In this document: piece by piece, positions 37,091 through 49,331 of the stretch | Position numbering within the stretch: the stretch's first letter is position 1 | Layout of the letters: each line of letters opens with the position of its first letter | Assembly (NCBI GenBank): GCA_036897625.1 | Contig: JAYMTA010000024.1 | Coordinates: 1-64,000 of the forward strand | Source of the DNA: Pelargonium cotyledonis | Taxonomy: Eukaryota > Streptophyta > Magnoliopsida > Geraniales > Geraniaceae | Length of the DNA stretch: 64,000 nucleotides | Reading direction: 5' to 3' | Position numbers and translations under genes: made by a program | Notes under the pieces: generated by a model | Databases searched by the model: none | What the model saw: the letters and a program-made list of their open reading frames with translations, nothing else | Told to the model about the DNA's origin: nothing

Positions 37091-39064
37091 CGAACTTTAT
37101 CGCTACTAGTAAAATACGAGAGTTCCTAAATATAAAGTAATACACGAGTTCTAACCCCCATAACACTTCTAGACTGACTTCTTTCTTACCCTACATCCCT
37201 CTCTTTAGAGCTAATACTTTACAACCCCTCCTCTTACCTAGACTCTGTAGCCCCCGAATTTTGCATCTCATTAAGAGCTTGCATACCTTTGTTTCCCAAC
37301 TCTATTCTGTAAAAGTAATTACAATTTCTTTAGGTACATGAAAATTCTAACGCAACAAACTCGACCTAACCTTTATATTTACTATATAAACTTTAATTGT
37401 TCCGTGCGACCCCCACTTAAAGCACATAAACTGGATTATAAAGGAGAAAAAACCGTACCTCTAATCTACACAAACTTTTATTAGTTCTATTATGGTCCTT
37501 ACCGCAAACAAATTACTTTATTTAGACTCATGCCTTAATTCAGCTCGTATCTCTTTTTTAATAATGGGGACTGTTTATACAAGTATTTCTTAGCTCTGGC
37601 ACACACTGAGTCTAATTGATCTTTGATTGTATATTCTCCCGGATTACCAAGAGATTTAACAACTGAAAAGCTTTGTTCTAAGATACGGGATTTACGCTAT
37701 ATGCTTTAGAAACGTAAAGGCTTTGACTCCTTTATCAACAAATCAAAGTATAAGAGCTCCCTTTCTTTTTTAAACATAGACGAATTAGAGGAAACTTTAA
37801 TATAATAAAGGGCTCTTGTTATATATTCTATGAAGCATGCCCGAGCTATCCTACAGCAGAAAAAGAGACACTCACCTTAAATATAAGAAAAGTAACAAGT
37901 TTTTTATTAAGCTAGAATTCTTACTTCTAATTCTGAAGACTTTAGCAGCTATACTTAAAAGAAAAGCCTGAGTTACAAAAAAGTAGAAATCTGAACCTTA
38001 TGAATAGAGACTCTTATTAACTTAATTACAAATTCCTGAACTCTTTCTTCAATCTAAAAGAGGGATCTTTTTCTTCTAACAAAGTTAGTCTTAGATTAGT
38101 ACTCCTGAAACACTAGACTAAAGCTGAAGGGAAAGATACTAAGCTTAGCATTGCACCTTGTCTTATTAAGTCAATCGAATCTAAATCCTTAAATAAAGTT
38201 TTAAAGGAGTTGGTATAAATTACAAGTTAAAAAATAACCGACTAGTAGTCCTTCTTAGTAACCTAAACGCTAATAGGGAAGCTCCGAGGAGGAACGTGTT
38301 GATATTATAGGGTATTTTATGCGGCACGTACTTACATATAGTTTTTTATGTTCACTTAACAGAGGCTTATGCGTGAGAGTTTATCTAGCAAAGAAATAGT
38401 CAAGACAGTTTAAAACCGATAATTGTTTTCTATTTATACCAATAAACGAATGTTTGATGAACAAAGGAAGAATAGCTGTATAGTAAGGAGTCTCAAGGGA
38501 AATACGCAGTGCTAGTTTAACTATGATAGTTTAAATATTATGTAACTAGACTCATATAAAAAGTACAAGGAGATCATAAGACGGCCTATAAGCACTAAAA
38601 TTTTAGTATATAACTAATATTATTTACGAATTTCAATGAAATATTGCATTGGAGGATTTTTTCCATTTGAGTATCTTGCTTCAGGAAAACTGCATATTAT
38701 AAGTATTCTCAATGCATCTTAATCTTAAATTGGATTGAAATTGCTATTACAGAATCGGAGAATCTCTATTCAATAAGTAAATTCTTAGGAGTTTGCGCTG
38801 GTTAATTACTATCTGAAACGTTATACTGAAAAATTTCTTCTATTGAACGAAAACAATTTCTTGGAGAGTTTTCCTATCACCAAGCCTATTTCTTTACCAA
38901 AATTCAAGAAGCTCTTTGCACAAGTGGGAAGCTCCTTGGTCACTTATAAATAGAAAGGAGAGTCTTGTGATCAAAAAAGAACTAGTGTTCGACTGAAAAC
39001 TTACTAATTAAGTACTATGTCAATGCTTTTTTGTTTTTGATTATTTGCATCTTTATGTTTACTC

Positions 39065-39082
39065 TTTATCCTATTTATCCTA
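39065..39082. repeat. Exact tandem duplication, 2 x 9 bp
   Basis: TTTATCCTA occurs twice in a row. Confidence 0.82.
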
Positions 39083-40199
39083 TAAGTAGGTTTCCTTTTT
39101 TATCCGTGTTTTTGAATTAATTTCTATATATATAGGATAAAAGGTCAACAGAATTTTTGTATCAAAAGCCATAAATAAGGTAATTGAAAAATCAGAATAC
39201 TTAGCAAAAAAGCAAAGAAGTTTGCCAAATTAGAAATCAGTTAAATTCATGTTTTTTTTCATCTTAAAAAGTAAGAATTAATCTTATATTTACGAAACGG
39301 ACTCTTCTATTATATAAGGTACCTAAATGAATTCTAAAAAGTACTTATATATCTTGAACTCAGTTATCCCTAAATTTCCTAGTCTGTTGCTATTTAAGCT
39401 TGACTAAGAAGGAAAGGGCGGGCTAGTCCTCATTACTTGGTTTAGTATTAAAATGTATGTGCGTTAACCAAGGAACCCCTTTTTAACCTGTGAAATTACA
39501 AGGAATATAAGTAATAAAAAAGAGGATAAACCCGAGCATTGTCCGTTGAGAATCAACCAGATATAAACGATGCTTTGATGTGATGGTATAGCATAGCTTG
39601 AGGGTTCTATTAATCATAATCCTAAATTCTATATCATTTAAAGACTTATAAGCATTGAACCGAGAATTTTAGTACATTGTGGTGGGGATCCTAGTAAGAC
39701 TTCTTTTGCAGGATGCTTTTAGAGAACCCTTGACGCAGGACTGGATGTTAACACAAGTTGAAGTTTATAAAAGCGTATTATCTCTAAAGAGAAAGGGACG
39801 TCTTAATGGTTGTGCTAGGATTTCCAGGGAGGAAAATTAGGAAGGTTTAAAAGTTATTCTTTTAACGGGATTGCTCGTGGATTAGGTCTCTTAGATAAAT
39901 CAAATTTAAAGATTAAAACTCTTCCTGCTATAAGATTTCATTTTATAAATTTACCAGTAAAACGGGTATTTCAGGAATTTGATAGCCTACTCTATATAAT
40001 AGTAACCCCCTTACGAGTTCTAATATAGAAGTCAATATTTATTAAATAACCACACCCTAGCTATTCTATCAAGATTTAAACCTTATTTACGAGACTACTA
40101 TAGAAAATCCTGCAATAATTTTGGGGTTTCTCTAATCTAAGAAGTGTCCCATTTATTGGGTTTTAAGAATCCTTTTGAAAGTTCATATATGTATATACT

Positions 40200-40220
40200 G
40201 CGATTTCTTTGCGATTTCTT
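40200..40220. repeat. Tandem duplication, about 2 x 10-11 bp
   Basis: GCGATTTCTTT is followed directly by GCGATTTCTT. The second copy lacks only the last T. Confidence 0.82.
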
Positions 40221-40590
40221 ACTGAACTCTTTTCTTAACTTTATTCACGTAAGATACTAGGTAAACGCAACCCCTCGTACCAGAAATTGTTAATGCCTTA
40301 TAGCGACTAGAAAAATTACAAACGAAGTGCCTGCATATATAGCATACAAATTTAGGAATATCTTTCTGAACTAGGATCCTATCTATAATCTGTAACTTTG
40401 AATACTAAACCCTTATATTTATTGGAGTTTAGGGGTTTTTAGAATCTCAGATATTGCAAAGGAAAGGTTTCATTTTCGTGTTACATATTTTAGTAGGGAA
40501 TCCCCTCTTGGTTAGTCAAATGGAGTAAGTACATGCTTGGTACTCTAGTATATTAAAAAAATGGAAAAATCTTGTATTCAGTATCTAGTT

Positions 40591-40633
40591 AGTATTTAAA
40601 GTCCTTCGAACCCATGGAAGGACTTTAAATACT
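40591..40633. repeat. Perfect 17 bp hairpin
   Basis: AGTATTTAAAGTCCTTC (40591-40607) and GAAGGACTTTAAATACT (40617-40633) are exact reverse complements around the 9-base loop GAACCCATG. This is the longest perfect inverted repeat I found. In plant mitochondria stable stem-loops often sit at transcript 3' ends, but no gene or tRNA precedes this one closely. Perfect pairing in otherwise decaying DNA suggests either recent origin (templated synthesis across a fork) or selection. Confidence 0.95.
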
Positions 40634-43600
40634 CGGGGCAGCGATTCAATCCCGATTGAAAGAAAGAGGGGTATTTGGATTATATAATTACTTACTTACA
40701 AGATTTCTAATTCAAAAGGTCCTAAGAAACGCTCTATACTTAAATACTTAAATCTGCTTACTTCTTAATTAAGATTAAAGCTAGCTTTAGTTAGTACAAC
40801 TCCTTTTACCCTATAACCAACGTGAATACCTAAACAAGAGTTAACTTTCTTTTAGGACGCAAAGAAGATTTTCTATATATTGAGCTCTTCTCACCGGACT
40901 CTGGGAATAGCCTAGTGTTCACTATAAGGTCCCGATACTTTTTTATGTTAATAAATCTAAAAAAACCTGTCGAAACTACTTCTTCCACTTTTTGTATTAC
41001 TGGGTTTTGCTTTTGTAAAGGTAAAGGAAGCTCCTTTCTATTTTATTTAGTGGCTAAAATTCAAAGTATTCGCATAGTTAGATTAGATGCCAACCCAGTG
41101 TAAATCTTTTTTCTTTAATAAAGGCGTTACTCCTACAGATTGGGGACTCTATGGTTTAGGGGAATGCTTTCGGCGTTTACTTGGGTTTTTATCTCTTTCA
41201 GAAATGTGCCTTACATAATACTACGCAGTTAATTTAAAGAGAACCTTGCTTTGTTGTTTCTATCGGATATGGGATATGCCTCCTTATAATAATATGGATA
41301 CCCCCTTCCTTGGACTCAAGAAAAAGACCTCTATTAATCTAAACCTATCGGAAAGTTAAATGAATTACCTTAGGGACAGTTATATAGAAAGGAATTTTCA
41401 CTAAATTTACGAAAGGTTAAGGAACCCCTTTACTAGCTCCAGATACTAACAAAGTCCTCCGTGTAACCTCTGTTTATAGAATTTCACAAATTAAGGGGAC
41501 TGGCCTAGGAAACTAAGCATATTCTGCCCCGTTTAGCTTAGATTTTTAACTACTCTTTATATTTTGACTCTACTCAAAGAGAAAGAAGTTATATTCTCAT
41601 AAAGGAATAAACAATAGTTTTTTATTTTCTATATTATTTGCTTCTTACTTACCAAGCAAAATTAACTTATCCTTTTAGAATATTAAATAAAAAGTATTCC
41701 CTCAATACTTAGGATCGTTGATCTCACTTGAAACTCACTCTTGCCCTGGTTAAAGAATAGTACAATGATATAGGAATTTTAGAGCTATGCTACTTATGAT
41801 TATAAAGGAAATGAGTATTTTGTATCCATAGAGCAAAGCACCGAGTGTTGATCATGTTGTAGGTTAGAGTCTCTTGAGTGCCTTCAGTTTATTGGTTATA
41901 ATAACAAAAAGTTAATGGTAAGAAAAAAGGCATCACAAAGCAGTGAACAATGGAACTCATTTATGGGAATTAGGACTCTACTTTTAGTACAATTAGCAAT
42001 AAAACCCATCTAAGGAACAAAAGAAGCTTTCCGCAGTATATCTTAAATGAGAGGCTGTACGGATCGTTTATCTGAGTATAATCTCAGAAATAGCTTGAAA
42101 TTACTTTTCATAAGTCTTTCATAAATTTTTACTACCAGTAACCTAAGTAACCCATGGGGTCCTTACTAACTAAAATAGGATCTTCTAAAATTATTACCTT
42201 CATTACGGGCAGTATAAAGAAGGATCCTCCCTACTAAATATAAAGTGCTAGTTGATATAATTACTAGTATACTCGATACTGTAAATCGATAGAATAAGAA
42301 TATTTTATACCTTGTCTTTAAATAGGCAAATAACCAATATTTTCTAGTTTATAGAATACAGTACAAAACCCTTATAAAGAAGACAACGGGTTTTAGATCG
42401 TTATGAAATTCTTAGCTTAACTTTTTGGTTTAGTCCCATCAATGATACCAATAAAAAGCCGAGGAGCAAGGATGCGTACCTGGTACCGAAGTTTGGTTAC
42501 TAACTACATTAAGGCATAACGGATAAAAGTTATCCCTTATTATTAACATTATCCCAGGCAAAATCTCAGGATCCGCTATATGGAGGACCCCCTTTGTATT
42601 AGATCAACTTTTTTGCTTTCCAATTCTATGTTATGCTTAAACTTATACCTTGTAGGTAAATTTCCTCCCCTTTCGTAAAGAATTTCGTATAAAATGTTAA
42701 GTGAAACACATATGCTTTTAGGCGCCTGCTTCTTCTCGTTAAAAATCTCGTATCCTTAGCAGCAATGCTTTGTACTTTTTCAATACGGCGCTTTGCAAGT
42801 CTCCTGTTTTCTAAATAAGTGGAGTAACTAAAAGACCTTTGTTTCATATTATTCCTGCGCCTTCCACGGGGGTTGTGCTTAAAAAATCCACTTCTAGAAA
42901 AAGAGAGAGGCCTCGATTCGATAGTAGTTTATTTACTAATATTAATACAAAACTTCATGTTATTTGAAAAGCACTTCCTAAGAAATAAAGTGCACTCTAG
43001 TTTCGATATTTTGTTGAAGTTTTTCGGGTTTACATTGCTAATAGTTCTAAGTTTTCTGGGATCCCTACAAATTGTAAAAAGGTTTCTAACCACAAGGGCT
43101 GGCTAAAGGGGACCCCTATAATTTAATTCAAAGGTTCCAACTCAAAATGAGTAAAGGATTTTATTTACCCTGAAGGGGACTTGCCCTTCCCCACGGGTCT
43201 GCCTTGTAAACCTCTAAAAGGATACCTAAATCCTGCTTAAATAGCTCCGGATTTAGGATACCTCGAAACGCAGTTTTTTATAAAAAGCTTCTTGACTCTA
43301 AAGTAAATTCTTATCTTATCCTTAGGAGTACTCGGTTACTAGTTCAAAGCTTACTTATATTTTTATATTTCGAATTTACTTAAAAACTTATATAGAAGGT
43401 TTTTAACCAGGGCTAAAAATGCAATACATATACGAAGATTTCTATGACTAACTTCCCTCCCTATGTAATCCCCTCTACGTATGAAAAACTTTTTGCAAAT
43501 AAATAACCTATTCTCGAGTATTAGCTACAGCTTATCCCAACCCTAACCATGTCTTCATTAAGAAATTAGAGTCAAGTCCGAAAAATCGAAGTAAGCTGGA

Positions 43601-43746
43601 CTACTAACAGCAATAAAAAAATACAACAAAGTACTAAAGTCTCTTTTAGCAGTCAAACAGGTGTTGTGTTTTAGAATAAAAAGGAAAGTCTCAAACCCTC
43701 CTTTTTATTATTTATTCAGAATAGGATATCTACACTTTAATAGCTT

Positions 43747-43764
43747 TTTGGTAAGCTTACCAAA
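43747..43764. repeat. Perfect 18 bp palindrome
   Basis: TTTGGTAAGCTTACCAAA is exactly self-complementary, centred on AAGCTT. It is followed by a short motif copy (AAAAAGGGTTTT). Confidence 0.88.
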
Positions 43765-44418
43765 GGGTCTTAAAAAGGGTTTTCTAAACAGATAAAGACA
43801 TGAGGCGATCCTTTACCTTCAATTGAAAGCGGTCATACAAGTTCTACTGCACCACAAGGAATTCCTGCCTATGCTATGCAACCGCTTTACTATTACTAAA
43901 GTAATTCCAACCCTTTTAGGAGCCTCAAAAGAAAGAAATTCTAAAATAGGGAGTGGGTTCCTTAGAAGAGTTCTGATACTTACACGGAATACTAAGGAAT
44001 TCTACGTACTTTATTATATAACCGGGGTACTTATGATAAGGATCACTTGATCACCTCCGTCTAATGAGAGCGAATCCCAACCCTATAAAAGAGTGCAAAT
44101 GCTGTCTATCTTTAAATTAGACCAGGAAAATAGCTGAGAATGTGGATAAGTATAGTGTCTTTTATACCCTTTTTTTAATATAAGAAAATATATAGAACTG
44201 GGCCCTATTAGGACAGTAAATTCGGGTAGTTAACTTGGCCAATTAAGGGAATCCCTATAATAAAAAAAATTTCATTCGTACTGTGAGTTCTCTTAAACTC
44301 TTTTTTGACTATTACTCGAGTACCTGACCTGAAAGATCCGTTTGTTGTAAAGAGGTTGGGACTCCTTGCCTATAATCTATAAAAGGGTTTAAGGTTACTT
44401 TCTATACTCTGTGATATG

Positions 44419-44451
44419 TCATATAAGTTATAAATAGGAGTACTTATATGA
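44419..44451. repeat. 10 bp inverted repeat, 13-base loop
   Basis: TCATATAAGT and ACTTATATGA pair perfectly around a loop containing AATAGGAG. Confidence 0.82.
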
Positions 44452-44791
44452 GCTTTGTAAGAGAAGGACTCTTGTGACTAAGTTTAGGATGACATAGTCA
44501 AAGAAAGGTCTACTAATGAAATACCAGTTAGGCTTCAACCCCCGGTATTCCGGTCATAAAGGAAATGTTGTTTAAGAGGCGTCGTAAGAAAAAAACCATT
44601 CAATATTGTAGAGTCCAGTGTCATATAGTTACTGTTCTAAAAACTCCTGCTTAAGCCCGGATTCTGGATTATGTATTCAAATTGACAAATGTTTCTTATT
44701 ACCCTAGTAGGGAGCTCCTATAATGGAAAGAGTTTCCTTTCATAGTAATATATTGGTATCAAGAACTTGGTTATTTTCAAAGAGCATGGCC

Positions 44792-44811
44792 ACTTATCAG
44801 ATATGATAAGT
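44792..44811. repeat. 8 bp hairpin, 4-base loop
   Basis: ACTTATCA and TGATAAGT pair perfectly around GATA. The core ACTTAT recalls the hairpin about 350 bases upstream. Confidence 0.8.
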
Positions 44812-45244
44812 CATACAAAAAAACATATTAGGTATATATAAAGTATACCCACTTTTGGGTTAAGTTAAGAGGTTTCCAGTTTGGGAAAATAGCAACCTTT
44901 GGAGTAACCATAGAGTCAAATGGCTCAAATAGATCTTTTTTAATTTAATAGTCTACCCACTCAAACTCCTGATATTAAAGAACTTTGTTTAACACAAATT
45001 TATAGAAATAAGGGTTGCAACCGAGGGTTACTAAGTCAATGCTCGTCTCTCTGTCTTCAGTATCGTTTGTTGTTGCTAGTTTTTCTGATGGGTCTTATTA
45101 TTTGTTTAGGAATGCCTTTTACATCTTATTTTCTGTCATACGTATCTAGTCAAGTTATATTTGTAATATATAAATTACAGTGAATCTGTTGACTTAGGTA
45201 AATCTAATACTTGGGTTTCCTGTTTACTAATTTCAATGGAATCC

Positions 45245-45264
45245 ATTAATTGCTATTAATTGCT
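45245..45264. repeat. Exact tandem duplication, 2 x 10 bp
   Basis: ATTAATTGCT is doubled without spacer. Confidence 0.85.
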
Positions 45265-48200
45265 AAGTTCAAAATCTAACCTGTGTTTTTCCGTGAAGTA
45301 AGTAGCATTGCCTAAAATAATTAACTAACCAAATGAGTTTTTTAGGCCTTTAAAACAAGCTGTCTAGAAAATATTATCACTTTTACAGGATTTTTGTTTT
45401 AAAAGATCCTTGTCAAATATAACAATTCAAAAATGAAGAAAGCATATCTGTCTTAAGGACTTAAATTTAGCTAGAACTTCAATTTTAAAGATATTTTAAC
45501 GTTCTCCCTTTTATATAAAAAGAGCTTCTGTTTATGATTTTGGTATTCTATTCCTGGTCAGTAGATTACTTTGTTATCCTACTAAGTATTCGTATATATT
45601 CTAGTACTGCCTAAAGTAAAGTGTAAGAGCAAGTAATTCCTTTAATTTAGGGAAAGTAAGGGTGTTGAGATTATAGCTAAGCTTGGTATTAACAAAGGTA
45701 TGGAATTTCTAGTTATAGGTATATAAGTGCATTTATAATGAATATATAAGGAAAAGTCTTGAAAGAAGCAAAATAGCATGTTAGCTAATGGACTCAAAAG
45801 GGCAAACTCTGTACTGAGAATTATCTTAGGCATGAATAATGGATAAGTTCTTCGGCTAATTTCTACTAACAAATATGTATTATAAACAAACCATCCTAAT
45901 CATTCAAGGTGATTAAAAGGACTTTTATCGAAAGCAGAAAATTGAAATATTAAATCCAATTCTAAATAGAGGGTACTTTTTAGTGCGGATCTCAGTGAAA
46001 ACTAAAAAGCTCTATTCTTTGCTGGATTAACCAAGATACCTTTTTATTAAATACATTTTAGCACTTCCTAACTTATTATAAGAATACCCGTCTTTTTCTA
46101 GAGACAATTCCTATATCCTATAAGGAGGTATTCTGTGGTTTAAAAAGGAATCCTCAGTTCAGTAATAAAGACTTAATTCTTGTGTCTCATTTAAATAAAG
46201 AGTCAACTGGCAGATAAGAGAGTAGAATCCTATTTTATTAAAAGCAAGAGAACTGCCTATAAGATATTGACACTGAGTTCTACTGATTATTTATCCTAAT
46301 AGGCTTTCTCTCCTTGAACCTTTAAAAACTAAAAAGGGGCACCTATCGTACTCGAAAAGTTCAGTATTTACCAAATAGTTATAAAACTCAAGTTAAGAAT
46401 AAAAAAACAACCAAGCTACAAAACAAGGTGCTTAAAAATGTCTCAGAATATGAATTATAGCCACTTCTCAGAGTTCCTTCTTAAATCCCAGTAATGAACA
46501 TACTTGAACTCTTTTCCTTGCCGATCGAGATACATTAGATTTGAATATTCTAGTTAGCAGAATTCCACAGTTAGAGCCTATCCTTCGAATATAAGTTTCC
46601 GGTTCTTTTTTCATCAGTATCCCTTCCTTGTTGTGAAAGCTCAAAGCCAAAGATAAGCAAACTAGCCACTTGCTAAATTATAATTCTAAATGTCTAAATG
46701 ACAGTTCTAAGAGGTTAAAAGAGGTCCCTGAATCTACAAATAAAGTAGGTTTTGACTACCTTCTGTAAGGGGGCAGCTGACGTTTTACAGATATTTACAC
46801 CCTTTCCGTATCCTTTTTTAGAGTTCTGTAAGTTGGTTTTAAAGGAGTTGCTTTAGTTCCTGTTCTTTAGTTTTACCCGCCTTTATCAGAGAGCTATATG
46901 TAGAATGAGTGGATTCCAAGTAAGAGCTATTAATGAGTCAAAGAAGTAAGCTCTTATAAGGGTATAAAAGTTTCTCCGTCTTGCTGATTTTACTTTAGGG
47001 GATTAGAAACCTGTTTCTTAGTTTAAGTCAAGAGATATGTAATTATTTAAAATTAAAAAAGCTCAAGGTAGGAACTCCAAGTTTACTTCTTTAGTTACAT
47101 TTTTCGCGGGGTACTCAAATTTGTTTATCGAATTTGGTTTAAGCTTATATTAAGTAAGGCAGAGGTCTAGAAAGAAAGGGGTTTGTGATACTAAAGTTAG
47201 TAGGGGGTAAGATTTTGAAGCAATGACGGGAATTTTACAAGTTTAGAGATTCTTTACAAATAGGTTTCAGGGGTTTAAGCAGCTCTTTTGGAAGAGATAA
47301 GGAACTAAGCAAGTTTCGTTTATGTTCCTTTGTTTCTAGATTCCCAATTCCTGATAATGATAAGAAAGATGCTAGGGAATATAGTATAAAGAACTCAATT
47401 TTGTAAATAAAAGAAGGTTCAAGGGTCTCTGGTCTTGCTTATAGTTCTAGGAATCTAGAAAATGAAGAACTTCCGTTTCTACTTGAAAGCCTTTTAAAAA
47501 GTTAGGATTTCAGGACTAGTGAATCTGGTTTTAGGATCTATTCTTAATAAGCCCTTTCAAAATTAAGAGTTGTAAAAATGAACCCTTAGATTTGTATTTT
47601 TGGTAAGGGGGGTTTATCCGACTGGATATAAATTTGATAAATTGGACTCTTCATTATTATTTATATAAAGTGTAAGTAAACTAAAAAGAAAACGCAATTA
47701 AAAATGAGATGGCTCAAACGAAAAGTCAAACTAACTACAAACGAGGGTTCTATTAGGACATGCCTTTTAGTAATCCTTAAAGATTAAGGGGGGTGTGTTT
47801 TCAATAATTCTTAGTAGAATACTCCCAAAGTATGTTGACAGTAATATAGCTGAACCTGCAAATTCTTAAAACAGAAAGATTTTTCAGAGGTATGCTATAA
47901 ACAAGGGTACGGGGGTTCTTCTCCATTGAGTAAAAACTACACAAGAAGCCAATCCTTTCTCTATTTGAATTACCAATGTGTCCAAAACTATGTGTATGAG
48001 TAAAGTAAAGAAACATAAATTTTATAGATTTCTTGTTTTTGTAATTAATTAGAGCTTGCTTATTTGAGTCGATTGCACATCACCCAATAGGGTATCTGTA
48101 GCTTTATCAGGGCTAAACAAAACTTAGTTTTTAAGGGTTACACAAAGGAACCCCTCCCCTCTTTTCATAAGGATTTTTCGTTGTTAATGAACTAGGTATT

Positions 48201-48499
48201 AGAATACAGAATGTTAGCTTGCACGGATGCTTTTAAAGAAATATCTCGAAATTTCGTTGGTTTAGCTTTTAGTCATGGGATAATATTCCTTTTCTAAATA
48301 CTCTAGTATTGTTTGAATCAATTGTTAGATCCGCTTTTTGTCCTAGGTTCAACAGTCTTTTTCTTTTATATTTATACCGGAGCACGTAGGCTCTCTTATA
48401 CTTTTGTAAACTGAAGATCCTTTACTTTTAACAGAAAACCCTGTCAAGGGAAATCTGGATCCCATTAACCTTCCCTTGAATTTACTCAATTTTTGGCTT

Positions 48500-48566
48500 T
48501 TACCAGATGATGGTAGATCAAAGTAATCCTAGTAGAAATTTCATGGGTTCAAGTCTTGCTAGACCC
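48500..48566 (+). pseudogene. Decayed tRNA, unassigned (trnG- or trnK-like spacing)
   Basis: GATGGTAGATC (D-arm-like) and CATGGGTTCAAGTC (T-arm) are separated by the distance found in mitochondrial trnG and trnK. TTCAAGTC is the T-loop usual for both. The anticodon region (CCTAGTAGAAATT) shows neither TTT nor GCC, and the stem does not pair. Acceptor halves are not visible. It is the first tRNA-like relic after a gap of more than 23 kb. Confidence 0.4.
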
Positions 48567-49316
48567 TATAAGACCCCTCTTCTTAGCTGTATTATTACCT
48601 GCTTTACATTTAAAACTGTCCTACTTTAATGCGATATCCAAAAAATTTAGATTAGTTAAGTGCCGAATGACAATTGGTTGGATATCTATATATCTATCTT
48701 TAAAATCTCTGTCCTACAACTATAAATAAGCACTATTCAAGGTATTCGTGTAATTTTTTATGAACAATCCTGAATATTATGGATACAAACACTTACTTAG
48801 TTCTAGATTAAGTTACTGCTTAATCAATACTAGCATCGTTATTAATGGATACCTCAGGAAGAAAAAGAGCGAACCAAGGGATCTCCGTTTCATTCTGTAA
48901 TTTAGAAAAGTGAGTCTTTTACAAATATATTCAAATTTCGAAATAGAAAAAGAGAAAGTAGACTACTTAGAGAGGCTAGTTTAAGAGATCAAATCCGGTT
49001 AAAAGATATCAGAGATATTATATACATGCTCAGAATTGAGTGAATCAAAGAGGAGAACCTAGAGTTTCGGCCCTCTACGCCTAGATAGATAAAAGAAACC
49101 TCATTTATACGCTGAATTTTGTAAGATCTAGTTGTCGGAAACGGAATCTTTTTTGTACATAGTAACTTACCTAACAGCTTAAGAGAACTCATTAAACTTT
49201 TCAGATTAGCTACCCTTAACTTTAAGATCTTGTACCTAGAATAAGGAAACACTCGTTTAATAAGCTACACCTACATACTAAGAAATTTGAATCTAAGATA
49301 GAGCTCTAGAAGAACT

Positions 49317-49331
49317 AAAGGATCCCCTTTT
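49317..49331. repeat. Example of dispersed AAAGG-NN-CCTTT motif
   Basis: AAAGGATCCCCTTTT is one of the more symmetric copies of a short palindrome-like word. Others include 5013-5028, 11185-11197, 15732-15749, 25661-25674, 33689-33703 and 43104-43120. Counting AAAAGGGG and AAAAGGAG with their complements by eye gave about 30 sites in the window, against roughly 4 expected at one third G+C. The origin is unknown. Confidence 0.6.

Larger units (their letters stand above)
24899..40590. other. 15.7 kb gene-less and tRNA-free stretch
   Basis: I found no convincing tRNA-like sequence, rRNA, intron core or conserved protein here. Open frames reach 96 codons (30345-30635) and 93 codons (28344-28625; its start MNENKENLFLLLCSFLSSVL has a hydrophobic membrane-like stretch). 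Neither is recognised and both are within chance expectation. From about 26.9 to 28.7 kb and 37.1 to 38.2 kb the plus strand is richer in A and C. Small exact duplications (26341, 27666, 27875, 32741, 39065, 40200), hairpins (29332, 37061) and scattered A-run/GG/CC motifs are the only structure noted. Confidence 0.5.
40634..48499. other. Gene-less stretch rich in small hairpins
   Basis: Open frames up to 77 codons, none recognised. Inverted repeats cluster between 43.7 and 44.9 kb (43747, 44419, 44792). Short-motif copies lie near 43104-43120 (AAAGGGGACCCCT), 43690 (minus orientation) and 46327. ATTAATTGCT is doubled at 45245-45264. No convincing tRNA-like sequence was found. Confidence 0.5.
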
